From assembly GCF_000310145.2 (NCBI RefSeq), contig NZ_AMXA01000002.1:233305-297304 (forward strand): a DNA stretch of 64,000 nt. Direction: 5' to 3'. Positions 25,411 to 34,177 of the stretch are shown piece after piece. This DNA comes from Thauera sp. 28 (lineage in GTDB: Bacteria; Pseudomonadota; Gammaproteobacteria; Burkholderiales; Rhodocyclaceae). The notes under the pieces are model-generated. The model was not told where the DNA came from. It did not search any database and saw nothing but the letters and a program-made list of their open reading frames with translations. Position 1 is the first letter of the stretch. The number at the start of each line of letters is the position of its first letter. Position numbers and translations under genes: made by a program.

Positions 25411-26380
25411 GATGAACCTTTCCTCAAACCTCATCGATTCGGGTCAGGTGCACGCGTTTAAGTCCCCGACGACGAGGCTCAAAAGAGAAGGTCAATCTAG
25501 ATATGACGGTCGTTGCTGCGTTGCCTGTTTTTACTCGCGTGCAAGTAGGGTGGGCACCTCCGCGCATTCTAGATGTCGTGCCGGGAGTCGGTCTACCCTT
25601 TGTTGCGACGCACTTCACTCGGATGAAGCACGGATAATAGAAGCGCCGCTATATGGCTGCTGTGCCCATGAACCTGCCGCCGGATTATCCGAACGGCGAA
25701 TGAAAACAACGGCTCGGAAGTTCGAGTTCGCAGGATTCAGAGGCTGCCGTTCGCCGTCGCCTGACGGACGAACGGCACGTGTGCGGCACCTTGCGGCCTG
25801 ACTTCATGCGTCAGGCGTCCGCTGCTGAGGCCCATCGGAAGCCATGCATTCAAGCCTGGGGTCCAAGACGACTACCGAGAACCCCGCCGGACCGGGGAAC
25901 CTGTCGATCCATTGCACCTCTGCTCAGGGCCTCGAAGCAAGGACGTCTGGCCGTGGCGATAAGGGGTTTGAGTCCAGGCTCCTTTGCCATGAGTAGCTGG
26001 CCCCGGTCCAACAGCTTGCACCCAGGCCCTGCTGGTCCTGGGTGCAAGATCGGCAGGTGCTTGACAAAGCACAAACCCATTCGCCGCGCATGCCTCGGGT
26101 CGCCTCGGCATCTCAAGTCATCTGATCAGTCCCGGCGGCCAAACGCGTCGTTCTTGATGGCCTGCTTGTCCCCAGTCGCTGGGGAAAGGGATGTGGGAGA
26201 TCCTGTGGATAAGCGATGGCAGCCCAGGCGGGAAGTATGTTTTACAGGCTTGCCTATTCTTGCGGCAGTGACCTTGTAAATGGGGCAGAGGGCTGGAAGA
26301 AGGCCGGTTTGGCCGGAAGGCTTGGCCCTCCTGTGCGACAATCCGCCACCGAACTCCCCTCGCCTGTTGATTGAATCGTC
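25411..26380. other. Gene-poor region of about 1 kb
   Basis: Open frames exist on both strands (for example 25779-26279 plus), but they have unnatural composition and no recognisable domain. I do not call a gene. The stretch contains the strong hairpin listed separately. Confidence 0.5.
26016..26049. repeat. 12-bp-stem hairpin in the gene-poor region
   Basis: CTTGCACCCAGG and CCTGGGTGCAAG form a perfect 12-bp inverted repeat around a 10-nt loop. There is no adjacent T-tract and no gene that it would terminate. It could be a REP-like unit, an IS relic or a regulator site. Confidence 0.7.
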
Positions 26381-27460
26381 ATGACCACCCGCCAAGCCCC
26401 CGAAATCTTCCAGATCCCGCTCGACGACCTCGACCCAGCGGGCCTGCCGCCGCGTGGCACGCCCGAGTTCGAGCAGGCGGTGATCGGACGCTATGCGCTC
26501 GACTACGCGGCGCGTGGCTGGCAGGCCGTGGTGGCGGTCGATGACGCGTTCGTGCGCGTGGTCGCGGTCCCCGAGCGTGGGGTCGAGCCGAAGGCCTACG
26601 TGCTGGGGCTGCTGCAAAACGGCTTCCTGGAGGATGCGCTGCCGGTGCTCGAGGCGCTCGACGGCATGCTCGACGACGCCGAGATCGCCTACAGCCACGG
26701 GCTGTGCCTGTCCGAGCTGGGTCGGCCGGCGGACGCGGTGGCGCCGCTGCAGCGGGCGGTCGAACTCGACCCCACGCACGCGAACGCGTTCATCGCGCTC
26801 GGGGTAGCGTTCGCGCGCACCGGGCGCGCCGATGAGGCGGCCAACGCGCTGCGCGACGCGGTCAAGCTCGAGCCCGAGAACGCCTTCGCCAAGCGCAACC
26901 TGGCGGCGGTGCTGATGCGGTCCGGCCGGGCGGCCGAGGCGCTGCCGTTCTTCCGCCAGGCGGCGAGCCTGGCGCCGGCCGATCCGGGGGCGCAGCTCGG
27001 GCTCGCGCAGTGCCTGGAGGCGCTCGGGCCGTCGCACGTGAAGGAGGCGGCCGAGCAGTACAAGGCGGTGGTCAAGCGCTTCCCCGAGCACCAGGCGGGC
27101 GAGATGGCCGAGGAGGCGCTCACGCGCATCGGTCACGAGGAGATGCGTGCGGCGGTCGACGGCGGGCTGCGCATGGACGCGGTGATGTACATGCAGGCGG
27201 CGCTGGACCGCTTCGCCACGCTCGACCAGGCGAAGGTCGGGCAGATTGTGATGGAGATCGCGTTGATCGGCCGCAATGGGCTCGAGATCAACAAGCCGGC
27301 GGTGCGCTACACGCTCGAGAACCTCGAGGGCGAGTTCTCCGGGCTGGCGCTGCTGGCGTACATGCACGTGGGTTTCCGGATGTTCGACCCGAAGGGCGAC
27401 GCCGGGACCGGGCTCGATCGCGAATACGAGGCGGCGGTGAAGATGCGCCGCGAGCGCTGA
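26381..27460 (+). CDS. Tetratricopeptide repeat protein
   Basis: The 359-residue cytoplasmic protein contains at least three TPR units: AEIAYSHGLCLSELGRPADA, HANAFIALGVAFARTGRADE and AFAKRNLAAVLMRSGRAAEA, at residues about 105-205. The N-terminal 60 residues and a C-terminal 130-residue part (MRAAVDGGLRMDAVMYMQAA, EFSGLALLAYMHVGFRMFDP) have no family that I recognise. It is 19 bp upstream of the next gene and probably co-transcribed with it. TPRs imply a scaffold or adaptor role. Confidence 0.8.
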   Translation: MTTRQAPEIFQIPLDDLDPAGLPPRGTPEFEQAVIGRYALDYAARGWQAVVAVDDAFVRVVAVPERGVEPKAYVLGLLQNGFLEDALPVLEALDGMLDDAEIAYSHGLCLSELGRPADAVAPLQRAVELDPTHANAFIALGVAFARTGRADEAANALRDAVKLEPENAFAKRNLAAVLMRSGRAAEALPFFRQAASLAPADPGAQLGLAQCLEALGPSHVKEAAEQYKAVVKRFPEHQAGEMAEEALTRIGHEEMRAAVDGGLRMDAVMYMQAALDRFATLDQAKVGQIVMEIALIGRNGLEINKPAVRYTLENLEGEFSGLALLAYMHVGFRMFDPKGDAGTGLDREYEAAVKMRRER

Positions 27461-27479
27461 ACCCGGCGAGGACCCCGAC

Positions 27480-28010
27480 ATGAGCCAGCTCCCCGAACGC
27501 TACCAGGCGGCGATCGCGCCGCTGATCGGCAAGGCGCGTGAACTCCTCGAGCAGGGCGAGGAGCTCGTGCCGATGGCCTTCGTCGGCAACTTCACCACCG
27601 GGGCCACGATCCCCACGGCGCTCGTCATGCGCTCGCCGGGCGACAAGGACGCAGCGGCGCGCGCGGTGAAGCTGCTCGCCGAGCAGCTCGACGCCGACTT
27701 CGTGTTCGTGCTGATGGAGGCCTACAGCCTGCGTGCCGACAAGGTCGCCCGCTACGAGGAGATCCTCGACGAGTACGGCTCGCTGGCCGACTGCCCGGCG
27801 AGCTGGCGGATCGACGTGGTGAGCCTGTCGCTCGAGACCCGTCACGGCGTGTGGGTCGCCCAGGTGCCGATCAGGCCCAAGGGCATCAGCAAGAAGAAGC
27901 GCACGGTCGGGGCGCCGGAGTTCCGGCACTACACCGAGGTGCAGGGGCGGTTCACGGATCTGCTGCCGGTGAAGGAAGGCGAGGGCGCGCCTTCCGGCAC
28001 CCTGCACTGA
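27480..28010 (+). CDS. Conserved hypothetical protein of unknown function
   Basis: I do not recognise this 176-residue soluble protein. It has no signal peptide or membrane segment. Visible segments are a helical start (ERYQAAIAPLIGKARELLEQ), a beta-rich core (LVPMAFVGNFTTGATIPTAL, DADFVFVLMEAYSL), and a basic patch RPKGISKKKRTVG near residue 140. Its codon use fits the neighbouring genes. It lies between the TPR gene and the SRAP gene, with gaps of about 20 bp on each side, so all three may form one operon. Confidence 0.7.
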   Translation: MSQLPERYQAAIAPLIGKARELLEQGEELVPMAFVGNFTTGATIPTALVMRSPGDKDAAARAVKLLAEQLDADFVFVLMEAYSLRADKVARYEEILDEYGSLADCPASWRIDVVSLSLETRHGVWVAQVPIRPKGISKKKRTVGAPEFRHYTEVQGRFTDLLPVKEGEGAPSGTLH

Positions 28011-28032
28011 GGCAGTCGGGGAGGGGGCGCGC

Positions 28033-28725
28033 ATGTGCGGTCGTTACGCCCTCTACGGTCCGGTCTCGCGCCTGCGCGAGGCCTTCGACGCGGTGCCCGA
28101 AGGCTTCGACTTCGAGCCGCGCTGGAACGCGGCGCCGATGCAGTGGCTGCCGGTGGTGCGCCAGCGGTCGAACGGCGAACGGGTGATTCACCGCCTGCGC
28201 TGGGGCCTCGTGCCCTCGTGGGCCAAGGATGAGGCGATCGCCACCAGGTTGATCAACGCGCGCGGCGAGTCGGTCGCCGAGAAGCCCTCGTTCCGGGCGG
28301 CGTTCCGCCGCCGGCGCTGCATCGTGCCGGCGAACGGCTTCTACGAGTGGCAGCAACTCAGTGACCAGGAGGGCGGCGGCAAGCAGCCATTCTACATCCA
28401 CCCGGTCGGGGGCGAGTTCTTCGCGCTCGCCGGGCTGTGGGAGCGCTGGACGCGACCGGCCGACGGCGAGGCGCTCGACACGTTCACCATCGTCACCACC
28501 GAGGCCAACGCGGCGATGCGACCGCTGCACGACCGCATGCCGGTGATCCTGGCGCCGGGGGATTACTGGGCGTGGTTGAACGGGGTGACTGCGGCCGACG
28601 AGGTGCAGGCGCTGGTGAGGCCGTGTCCCGAGGCGGCGCTCGCGGTGTATCCCGTGGGGAAGGCGGTGGGAAACGTGAGGAGTGAGGGGGCGGGGCTGAT
28701 CGAGCCGTCCTCAGCCCGGGCCTGA
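28033..28725 (+). CDS. yedK: SRAP domain protein (YedK/HMCES family)
   Basis: SRAP proteins form covalent thiazolidine crosslinks with abasic sites in single-stranded DNA and shield them during replication. The 230-residue product has the catalytic Cys2 (MCGRYAL), the Asn of RWNAAPM near residue 37, Glu of NGFYEWQ near 105, and the His of PLHDRMPVIL near 165. All are the known active-site positions. No SOS box is seen upstream; it follows an unknown gene by 22 bp. Confidence 0.93.
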   Translation: MCGRYALYGPVSRLREAFDAVPEGFDFEPRWNAAPMQWLPVVRQRSNGERVIHRLRWGLVPSWAKDEAIATRLINARGESVAEKPSFRAAFRRRRCIVPANGFYEWQQLSDQEGGGKQPFYIHPVGGEFFALAGLWERWTRPADGEALDTFTIVTTEANAAMRPLHDRMPVILAPGDYWAWLNGVTAADEVQALVRPCPEAALAVYPVGKAVGNVRSEGAGLIEPSSARA

Positions 28726-28809
28726 GGGCGCCCGTTGGATCTGGCTTGCCGGGGTTTTCGCGCCGACCTTCTTGTAATCGAAAAGATGAGCTGGAAACCG
28801 GGTCTGAGT

Positions 28810-29169
28810 TCAGTTCGAGGAATCCTTCGTCAGGTTCTCTATCAAGTAGATGCTCAGGTCTTCGCCTCTGTCTAGGGCGTCCCGAAAGAACTTGGGTGCG
28901 ACCCCACGGCCGCTCCATTTGACCTGGCCGTCAGGCGACACGAACTTAATCGGTGGTCGTGCCCGTTCCCGCTCTTCAAGTGAAGGGCACCGGAAGCCGC
29001 AATCTTCCAGTGTCAGGTCAAAGGTCTTCACAAGGGTGAGGACTTGCTTGATGGCCTCAGCCTTAAGTTCTTGCTTCCGGCTCTGGATCTTCGCTTCAAG
29101 CTCTCTACGCTGCCGCTCGATCTCTTGGCGCTCTTTTTCGAACTGTCTAAGTTCATCATCGGGAAGCAT
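28810..29169 (-). CDS. H-NS family nucleoid protein
   Basis: H-NS proteins silence AT-rich, often foreign, DNA. The 119-residue product has an N-terminal coiled-coil oligomerisation part (RQFEKERQEIERQRRELEAK). The C-terminal DNA-binding motif is FVSPDGQVKWSGRGVAPKFF, matching the betaproteobacterial H-NS pattern (W-SGRG-xPK). The start is uncertain: in-frame ATGs at 29205, 29184 and 29169 lack good ribosome binding sites. It flanks the AT-rich integrase region, which it may repress. Confidence 0.85.
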   Translation of the reverse strand: MLPDDELRQFEKERQEIERQRRELEAKIQSRKQELKAEAIKQVLTLVKTFDLTLEDCGFRCPSLEERERARPPIKFVSPDGQVKWSGRGVAPKFFRDALDRGEDLSIYLIENLTKDSSN

Positions 29170-29205
29170 GTGTGGAGATCGCATCAATAAAGGTTTCACG
29201 AGCAT

Positions 29206-29817
29206 ACCAGAGAACGTGACTCAGGTGGTCAATTGTTTTCAAAGCATGGCGCCGGTGAGGAGTGGGCGGTTTAAAGACTGCAAGAAAGCAAATTAAACCA
29301 TCATCAAAAAAAAGATTTCAAAACATGCATTGACAACAAATAAAGCAATATGGTAAGCTTTGAAAAAATTACATTCTATCAACCCCTGTCGCAAGAAGTG
29401 CTTCTTTTTGAAAGCAACGCGGCTCCTCGGATGCAAGCAGCACACCGAAGAGTTAACAGCTCCGTGAAGGCTTAATGGATCGATAGCCTACGCAGTCGAG
29501 AGACAGATCGACTGCATCGAAGCTGGGGGAACTAAATGTGGGTACAACCCCGCCTTTGTACGCTGGATGCGGATGAAGGCTGCTGCGGAGATCCGTCAAC
29601 GTTGCTGACGAAAAATGTCAGCTTGGACGGAGTTGCTCCATGCTTCTTAAAGCCATCAACAATGGAAAGCATTTTCAAAGAGAGTGGCAGTTATTTTTCT
29701 TTCATGATCGAAACATAGCGCTAAAAAATAATTTTCTATTTCAGAAGGCGGGTATCGAGGTTTTCTCGGCTCGCTTGTATCGTGCTTGCGGTCTTGAGCA
29801 GAGCAGGGAGAGCCGAT
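29206..29817. other. AT-rich leader region upstream of the integrase genes
   Basis: This region is clearly richer in A and T than its flanks. It contains a TTGACA at about 29331 with a TAAGCT 18 bp downstream as a possible promoter, reading toward the integrase. A hairpin GCTGAC-N7-GTCAGC (29604-29622) follows. Short frames at 29536-29825 have no recognisable family. The 480-bp distance from promoter to gene suggests a long untranslated leader or a lost small gene. Confidence 0.5.
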
Positions 29818-30063
29818 GTGAATAATGCCCTCCCCTCATCCGGAAGTAAGTTTTTGAGTCAGAAGGATCTTAAAGATCTAACGGGCCTGCAGCGGCCATC
29901 CGCTATGTTGCGTTGGCTAGATAACCAGAAGATTCGGTATCTCTTAGCTGCTGATGGCTGGCCGCGCGTTCTTCATGTCACCGTAATCGAACGTTTAGGT
30001 TTTAAGTCAGATTATTCTTTCGTTGACTCGAATGAACCAAAAGTGAGATTGCGCCATGGCTAG
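29818..30063 (+). CDS. DUF4224 domain protein, integrase-linked
   Basis: The 81-residue product contains KFLSQKDLKDLTGLQRPSAM and RWLDNQKIRYLLAADGWPRV, the DUF4224 signature (L-T-G-x-x-x-P-x-x-x-x-x-W-L). Such small proteins are usually encoded immediately upstream of phage-type tyrosine integrases and may act as directionality or DNA-binding partners. The GTG at 29818 follows AGGGAGAG. It overlaps the integrase start by 8 bp. Confidence 0.8.
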   Translation: MNNALPSSGSKFLSQKDLKDLTGLQRPSAMLRWLDNQKIRYLLAADGWPRVLHVTVIERLGFKSDYSFVDSNEPKVRLRHG

Positions 30064-31024
30064 AGAGTTGCCTAGATGGATGCACTTCAAGCATGGTCGC
30101 TACTATCTTGTCAAGAATAATAAATGGCGTCCGCTTTCGCGTGATCGTCACGACGCACTTGTCGAGTACGCGAGACTGACTACTGCTTCAGACGATGGTG
30201 CGTTGCAGGAGTTGGTTCTGAGGGCTTTGGCTTACATGAAGCCCTCAATTAAGCCGTCGACGTACAAGAATTATGTGACGTGTAGCAGGAGAGTAATTGA
30301 AGCATTTGCAGATTTTTCGCCAAAACAGATTCGACCCGGTCACGTAGCGCAATTTTTAGATGACTACAGGGATACGCCTTCGATGGGAAATCTCTTGCTC
30401 TCATTTCTCCACGGAGTCTTTGTGCAGGCAGTTCGCTGGGAGATCATTCCGTTTGATCCTTCCAGGGATATCAAAAAATTTAAAACGAAAGGCCGAGATC
30501 GGCTGATTAGTGATCATGAGTGGAAGGCTATCAAGGCTAATGCGTCCCCCACACTTTCATGTCTGATGGACATGGCCTACCTCACTGGGCAACGGATCAG
30601 CGATGTAATGGAGATGAAGTATAGCCAGATATCCGTCATGGGAATTTATGTCAAGCAAGGAAAGACAGATGCGCGCCAGCTTATCCTAATGACTCCTGAG
30701 CTTGAGGCTGTCATCAGAGAAACGAAGATGATTCATAATTCGCCGAAAGCAAAGACCCTGTTCCACAAGCCTGACGGGTCTCCGCTTTCCTATAATACGA
30801 TGTATGGGCATTGGAGAAGGGCTTGTGCTGGCGCGGGCGTGGAGGCAGTTGGAAAAAATGGAGCGCACTTCCACGATATTCGGGCTAACGCAGCAACTGA
30901 AGCCGATGAGGCCGGCATCGACTCGAGGGCTTTGCTTGGACACACTACAGAAAGCAGTCATCAACGCTATTTGCGCAGTAAGAAAGTAAATAGAGCTGTC
31001 CCTTTGCCGGTCAGGAAGGGCTGA
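30056..31024 (+). CDS. Phage-type tyrosine recombinase/integrase
   Basis: The enzyme catalyses site-specific integration and excision. The 322-residue protein has a SAM-like core-binding domain (residues 55-150). The catalytic domain has Arg in TGQRISDV, Lys in KQGKTDAR, HDIR (His/Arg), LLGHTTESSHQRYL (His) and the nucleophile Tyr in the last motif. All key residues are present, so it should be active. Its codon use is much more AT-rich than its neighbours, marking recent acquisition. No tRNA gene or attachment repeat could be found near it. Confidence 0.92.
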   Translation: MARELPRWMHFKHGRYYLVKNNKWRPLSRDRHDALVEYARLTTASDDGALQELVLRALAYMKPSIKPSTYKNYVTCSRRVIEAFADFSPKQIRPGHVAQFLDDYRDTPSMGNLLLSFLHGVFVQAVRWEIIPFDPSRDIKKFKTKGRDRLISDHEWKAIKANASPTLSCLMDMAYLTGQRISDVMEMKYSQISVMGIYVKQGKTDARQLILMTPELEAVIRETKMIHNSPKAKTLFHKPDGSPLSYNTMYGHWRRACAGAGVEAVGKNGAHFHDIRANAATEADEAGIDSRALLGHTTESSHQRYLRSKKVNRAVPLPVRKG

Positions 31025-31317
31025 TCCTTAGTTTTTCGCGTGATGGGAGGAGTTGTGGTTGAGGATTCGAAGGTCGGTAGATTGTAAGTGTCCAAGCAAA
31101 CCGACTTTTTCGTCTTCGCCGTCATGCGCGATGCTATGTTGGGCCTGGTCTTTTGGGAAGGCCATGTCGTCGATTGATCCCACGAGCGGGCGGTCGACTC
31201 TCTGTTTCACTCCCTTCCTGAAGATTCCCTGCAGCGACCGCGACGTGGGGGCTGCGGCAGTGACTGTCTCCTGCTCCACGAGAGTCGGCGGCGCTTGGCG
31301 CGCGATCGATGCTGGTT
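31025..31317. other. Non-coding or relic sequence between integrase and IS remnants
   Basis: A minus-strand frame of 83 codons (31028-31279) exists but has no recognised domain and no clear ribosome binding site. I do not call it. Composition begins to rise in GC toward the IS. Confidence 0.4.
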
Positions 31318-31603
31318 TCCGGGGCTCGATACTTCACTCCGAGTTTTGGCCCTTTCGGAAAGCGCCTTCAGCACCGGCGCGGGTTTCAAGGCCATGATCG
31401 CAAAATTGCTCTCGTGGCACTTTTGAGCTGTTGGTCACAAACGCCGAGGGCCTCGCCGCGCAGAGCGTGACTCAGCGCTACAAGTCGCTTGCCAACATCG
31501 AGCGCGGCGTCAAGGTGCTCAAGTCCGAGATCGAGATCGGCCCGGTGTATCACGGCCTACCCGAGCGGATCCGCGCGCATGCGTCGATCTGTTTCCTGGC
31601 GCT
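31318..31603 (+). mobile_element. Left part of an older, internally deleted IS1634-type element
   Basis: The end sequence CCGGGGCTCGATACTTCACT at 31318 resembles the terminus of the intact IS at 31604. The leader that follows (31345-31410) is nearly the same as that at 31635-31710. The leader is joined directly, at about 31425, to a late part of the transposase frame (VTNAEGLAAQSVTQRYKSLA ... PERIRAHASICFLAL). The first about 430 codons are therefore deleted. The frame is cut by the inner IS at 31603. Confidence 0.85.
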
Positions 31604-33528
31604 CCGGGGTTCGACACTTAACCCCGATTTTCGCCCCTTTTCGGAAAGTGCCTTCAGCACCGGCGCGGGTTTCAAGGCCATGATCGCAAAAGCGCTGTGG
31701 TGGCACGTTTGTAACAGTAACCCTCAAACTTGACGGCACTTTGTAGGTCGCTAAAGTGGCGGCATGCACGTCAAGCTCACCACCTCTGGAGGCCGCCGCT
31801 ACGTCCAACTCGTCGAGTCCTATCGCGACGAGGCGGGACGAGTGAAGAAGCGCACCGTCGCCACGCTCGGGCGCGCCGAGCAGGTCGATGGGTCGCTCGA
31901 CGCAGTGATCAACGGCCTGCTGAAGATCACCGGTCGCGCGCCGATGGGCGCCAAGCCGCCGGCGCCCACGGTGTCGTTCGAGTCCGCGCGCGCGCTCGGT
32001 AACGTGTGGGCGCTGACCGAGCTGTGGAAATCGCTCGGTTTCTCCGGGTTGCGCCGGGTGTTCCGCCGCACGCGCCGTACCACGGACGTGGAAGCGCTGA
32101 TCCGGCTGATGGTGCTCAACCGCCTGTGCGACCCCGAATCCAAACTCGGCGTGCTGCGCTGGGTACAGACGGTGGCGCTGCCCGACTTCGGGCCGAAGGC
32201 GGTCACGCACCAGCAATTGCTGCGCAGCCTTGATGCCCTGATGGACCACCAGGATGAGGTCGATGCGGTGATCGCCGGGCTGCTGCGCCCACTGATCGAC
32301 CAGGATCTGTCGGTGGTGTTCTACGACCTCACCACGATCCGTAGCGAAGGACTCAGCCAACAGGCTGGCGACGTGCGCCAGTACGGCATGGCCAAGGAAG
32401 GACTGATCGCCCGCCAGTTCATGCTCGGCGTGGTGCAGACCGCCGAGGGGCCGCCGATCTACCACGAGGTGTTCGACGGCAACACGGCCGAGACCCGGAC
32501 CCTGTTGCCCACGCTCACCAAGGTGCTCGATCGCTTCCCGTCGGTGCAGCGCCTGGTGCTGGTCGCTGACCGGGGGCTGCTCAGCTTGGACAATCTGGAG
32601 GCGCTGAAAGCCGTACGCCTGGCCAGCGGCAAGCCGCTCGAATTCATCGTCGCCGTGCCGGGCCGGCGCTACAACGAGTTCATCGAGCTGCTCGAACCCT
32701 TCCACGAACAGCAGTGCGCCACCGCTACCCAGGAAGTGATCTCGGAGCGGTCCTGGAACGAGCTGCGGCTGGTGGTCGCGCACGACCCGGTGACGGCCAC
32801 CACGAAGACCGAACAACGCAACGAACGCATCGACGCGCTGATCCGCCAGGCAGACCAATGGAGCGGCAAGCTCACCGAACAAGACGAAGGCGTGAAGCAC
32901 CGGGGGCGCAAACTCTCGGATAGCGGCGCCAAGGCGCGCTTCTACCATGCGGTCAGCGAAGCGCACCTGTCGCGCATCATCAAGGTGGATCTGGGCGAGG
33001 AGCTCTTCAGCTACCACATCGACGACAAGGCGAAGCGCCTTGCCGAAATGATGGACGGCAAGCTGCTGCTGGTGACCAATGCCGAGGGGCTCGCCGCGCA
33101 GAACGTGATTCAGCGCTACAAGTCGCTCGCCGATATCGAGCGCGGCTTCAAAGTGCTCAAGTCCGAGATCGAGATCGGTCCGGTATATCACCGCCTGCCC
33201 GAGCGGATTCGAGCGCATGCGTCGATCTGCTTCATGGCGTTGATCCTGCATCGAGTGATGCGTAGCCGCCTCAAGGCGGCCGACGCGGGCTACACGCCCG
33301 AGCGCGCGCTCGAGCAACTACAGCGTATCCAGCATCACCGGGTGCGCCTGAACGGCGGTGAGCCGGTGGCCGGGGTGTCGACGCTCAGCACGGAGCAGAG
33401 TGAGGTGCTTCATGCATTAGGAATCGAAAAACCAGCGGCGCCGGAGCAGCTGGCGCTGTTGTAGTGGCATTTTTGAAAGTGCGCTCTAGCAAAAACAAGC
33501 ACTTGCGGGCGTAACTGTCGAACTCGGG
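31604..33528 (+). mobile_element. Intact IS1634-family insertion sequence
   Basis: The element is about 1925 bp. Its ends, CCGGGGTTCGACACTTAA on the left and CCCGAGTTCGACAGTTAC (reverse complement of the right end), are imperfect inverted repeats. A 6-bp direct repeat GGCGCT (31598-31603 and 33529-33534) flanks it, as expected for target duplication. Removing the IS plus one GGCGCT rejoins the interrupted older transposase frame exactly. Confidence 0.88.
31764..33464 (+). CDS. IS1634-family DDE transposase
   Basis: The 566-residue protein starts MHVKLTTSGGRRYVQLVESY. It has DDE-type motifs: Asp in VVFYDLTTIRSEG near residue 188, Asp in LVLVADRGLLSLDN near 272, and Glu in SLADIERGFKVLKSE near 457. 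The latter is in the YKSLxxIExxF...L...P.YH...RIRAH context of IS4-like enzymes. No internal stop is present and both element ends exist, so the element may be active. Confidence 0.93.
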   Translation: MHVKLTTSGGRRYVQLVESYRDEAGRVKKRTVATLGRAEQVDGSLDAVINGLLKITGRAPMGAKPPAPTVSFESARALGNVWALTELWKSLGFSGLRRVFRRTRRTTDVEALIRLMVLNRLCDPESKLGVLRWVQTVALPDFGPKAVTHQQLLRSLDALMDHQDEVDAVIAGLLRPLIDQDLSVVFYDLTTIRSEGLSQQAGDVRQYGMAKEGLIARQFMLGVVQTAEGPPIYHEVFDGNTAETRTLLPTLTKVLDRFPSVQRLVLVADRGLLSLDNLEALKAVRLASGKPLEFIVAVPGRRYNEFIELLEPFHEQQCATATQEVISERSWNELRLVVAHDPVTATTKTEQRNERIDALIRQADQWSGKLTEQDEGVKHRGRKLSDSGAKARFYHAVSEAHLSRIIKVDLGEELFSYHIDDKAKRLAEMMDGKLLLVTNAEGLAAQNVIQRYKSLADIERGFKVLKSEIEIGPVYHRLPERIRAHASICFMALILHRVMRSRLKAADAGYTPERALEQLQRIQHHRVRLNGGEPVAGVSTLSTEQSEVLHALGIEKPAAPEQLALL

Positions 33529-33823
33529 GGCGCTGATCCTGCGTCGGGTCATGCGTAGCCGACCCAATGCCGCCGACGCGGGATACACGCCCGAGCGGAC
33601 ACTCGAGCAACTACAGCGCATCCAGCATCACCGGGTTCGCCTGAGCGGCGGCGAGCCGGTCGGGGTGTCGATGTTCATCACGTAGCAGAGCGAGGTGCTT
33701 CATGCATCAGGAGTCGAGAAGCCAGCTGCGCCGGAGCAGTTGGCGCTGTTGTAGTGGCACGTTTTTGAAAGTGCGTTCTCGAAAAAATACGCATTTGCGA
33801 GTGAAACTGTCGAACTCGTGGGG
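33529..33823 (+). mobile_element. Right part of the older IS1634-type element
   Basis: The frame resumes after the inner IS as LILRRVMRSRPNAADAGYTP, ERTLEQLQRIQHHRVRLSGG, then meets TAG at about 33684. A decayed copy of the transposase C-terminus and right end follows, with TGTCGAACTCGTGGGG at its border. The same C-terminal block ends the intact transposase. The outer element inserted next to an IS110 relic. Confidence 0.85.
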
Positions 33824-34177
33824 CCTTGATGAACTTGCCACGCTCGGGTAGTGCACCTGCACCTGGGCCAGCGCCGCCAAGGCCCGTGAGTAGATACGAT
33901 CGGTACCTCATGGCGCGGGCGAAGTCGCGTGCTTGACGCGGATTGACCACGGCGACACGCGAACCCCGCTTGCCTGCAGGGCTCAGGCTAGATCCGGTTC
34001 GAGGCCACTGTTAGCCTCCGTCACGATCAGTTCGACCGTATGCCCGGCCACGGCCGTGATCATCGTCTTGTGGCTGGCGTCGTCGTTGGAAAACGTCCGC
34101 GCGGCCGTCGTCACACCCAAGGCAGCATCGAAACTCAGCTTGGCGATGTCGATGCCCAGAACGATCGATTCGTGCAT
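33824..34177 (-). pseudogene. IS110-family transposase, degraded N-terminal part
   Basis: The start MHESIVLGIDIAKLSFDAAL, then HTVELIVTEANSGLE, shows the DEDD-type catalytic Asp (GIDIAK) and Glu (TEA) of IS110 transposases. A strong GGGAGGGTAGGAAC ribosome binding site precedes it. A stop interrupts the frame near 33983. It resumes in other frames as RVAVVNPRQARDFARAM, then TDRIYSRALAALAQVQVHYP with a further shift. The rest is replaced by the old IS1634 border at about 33823. It is inactive. Confidence 0.85.

Noticed and set aside
25779..26279. Possible 166-codon gene in the gene-poor region
   Set aside because: There is no ribosome binding site, the composition is odd, and it contains the hairpin; no family resemblance was found.
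29290..29820. tRNA gene or attachment site next to the integrase
   Set aside because: I looked for a cloverleaf and a TTCGA-type T-loop with CCA end and for direct repeats, and found none that I could support.
31028..31279. 83-codon minus-strand frame after the integrase
   Set aside because: No domain, no clear start signal, and it lies in relic DNA; evidence is too weak to call a gene.
31557..33317. 586-codon minus-strand frame opposite the IS1634 transposase
   Set aside because: The plus-strand DDE transposase explains the sequence; the antisense frame has no motif.
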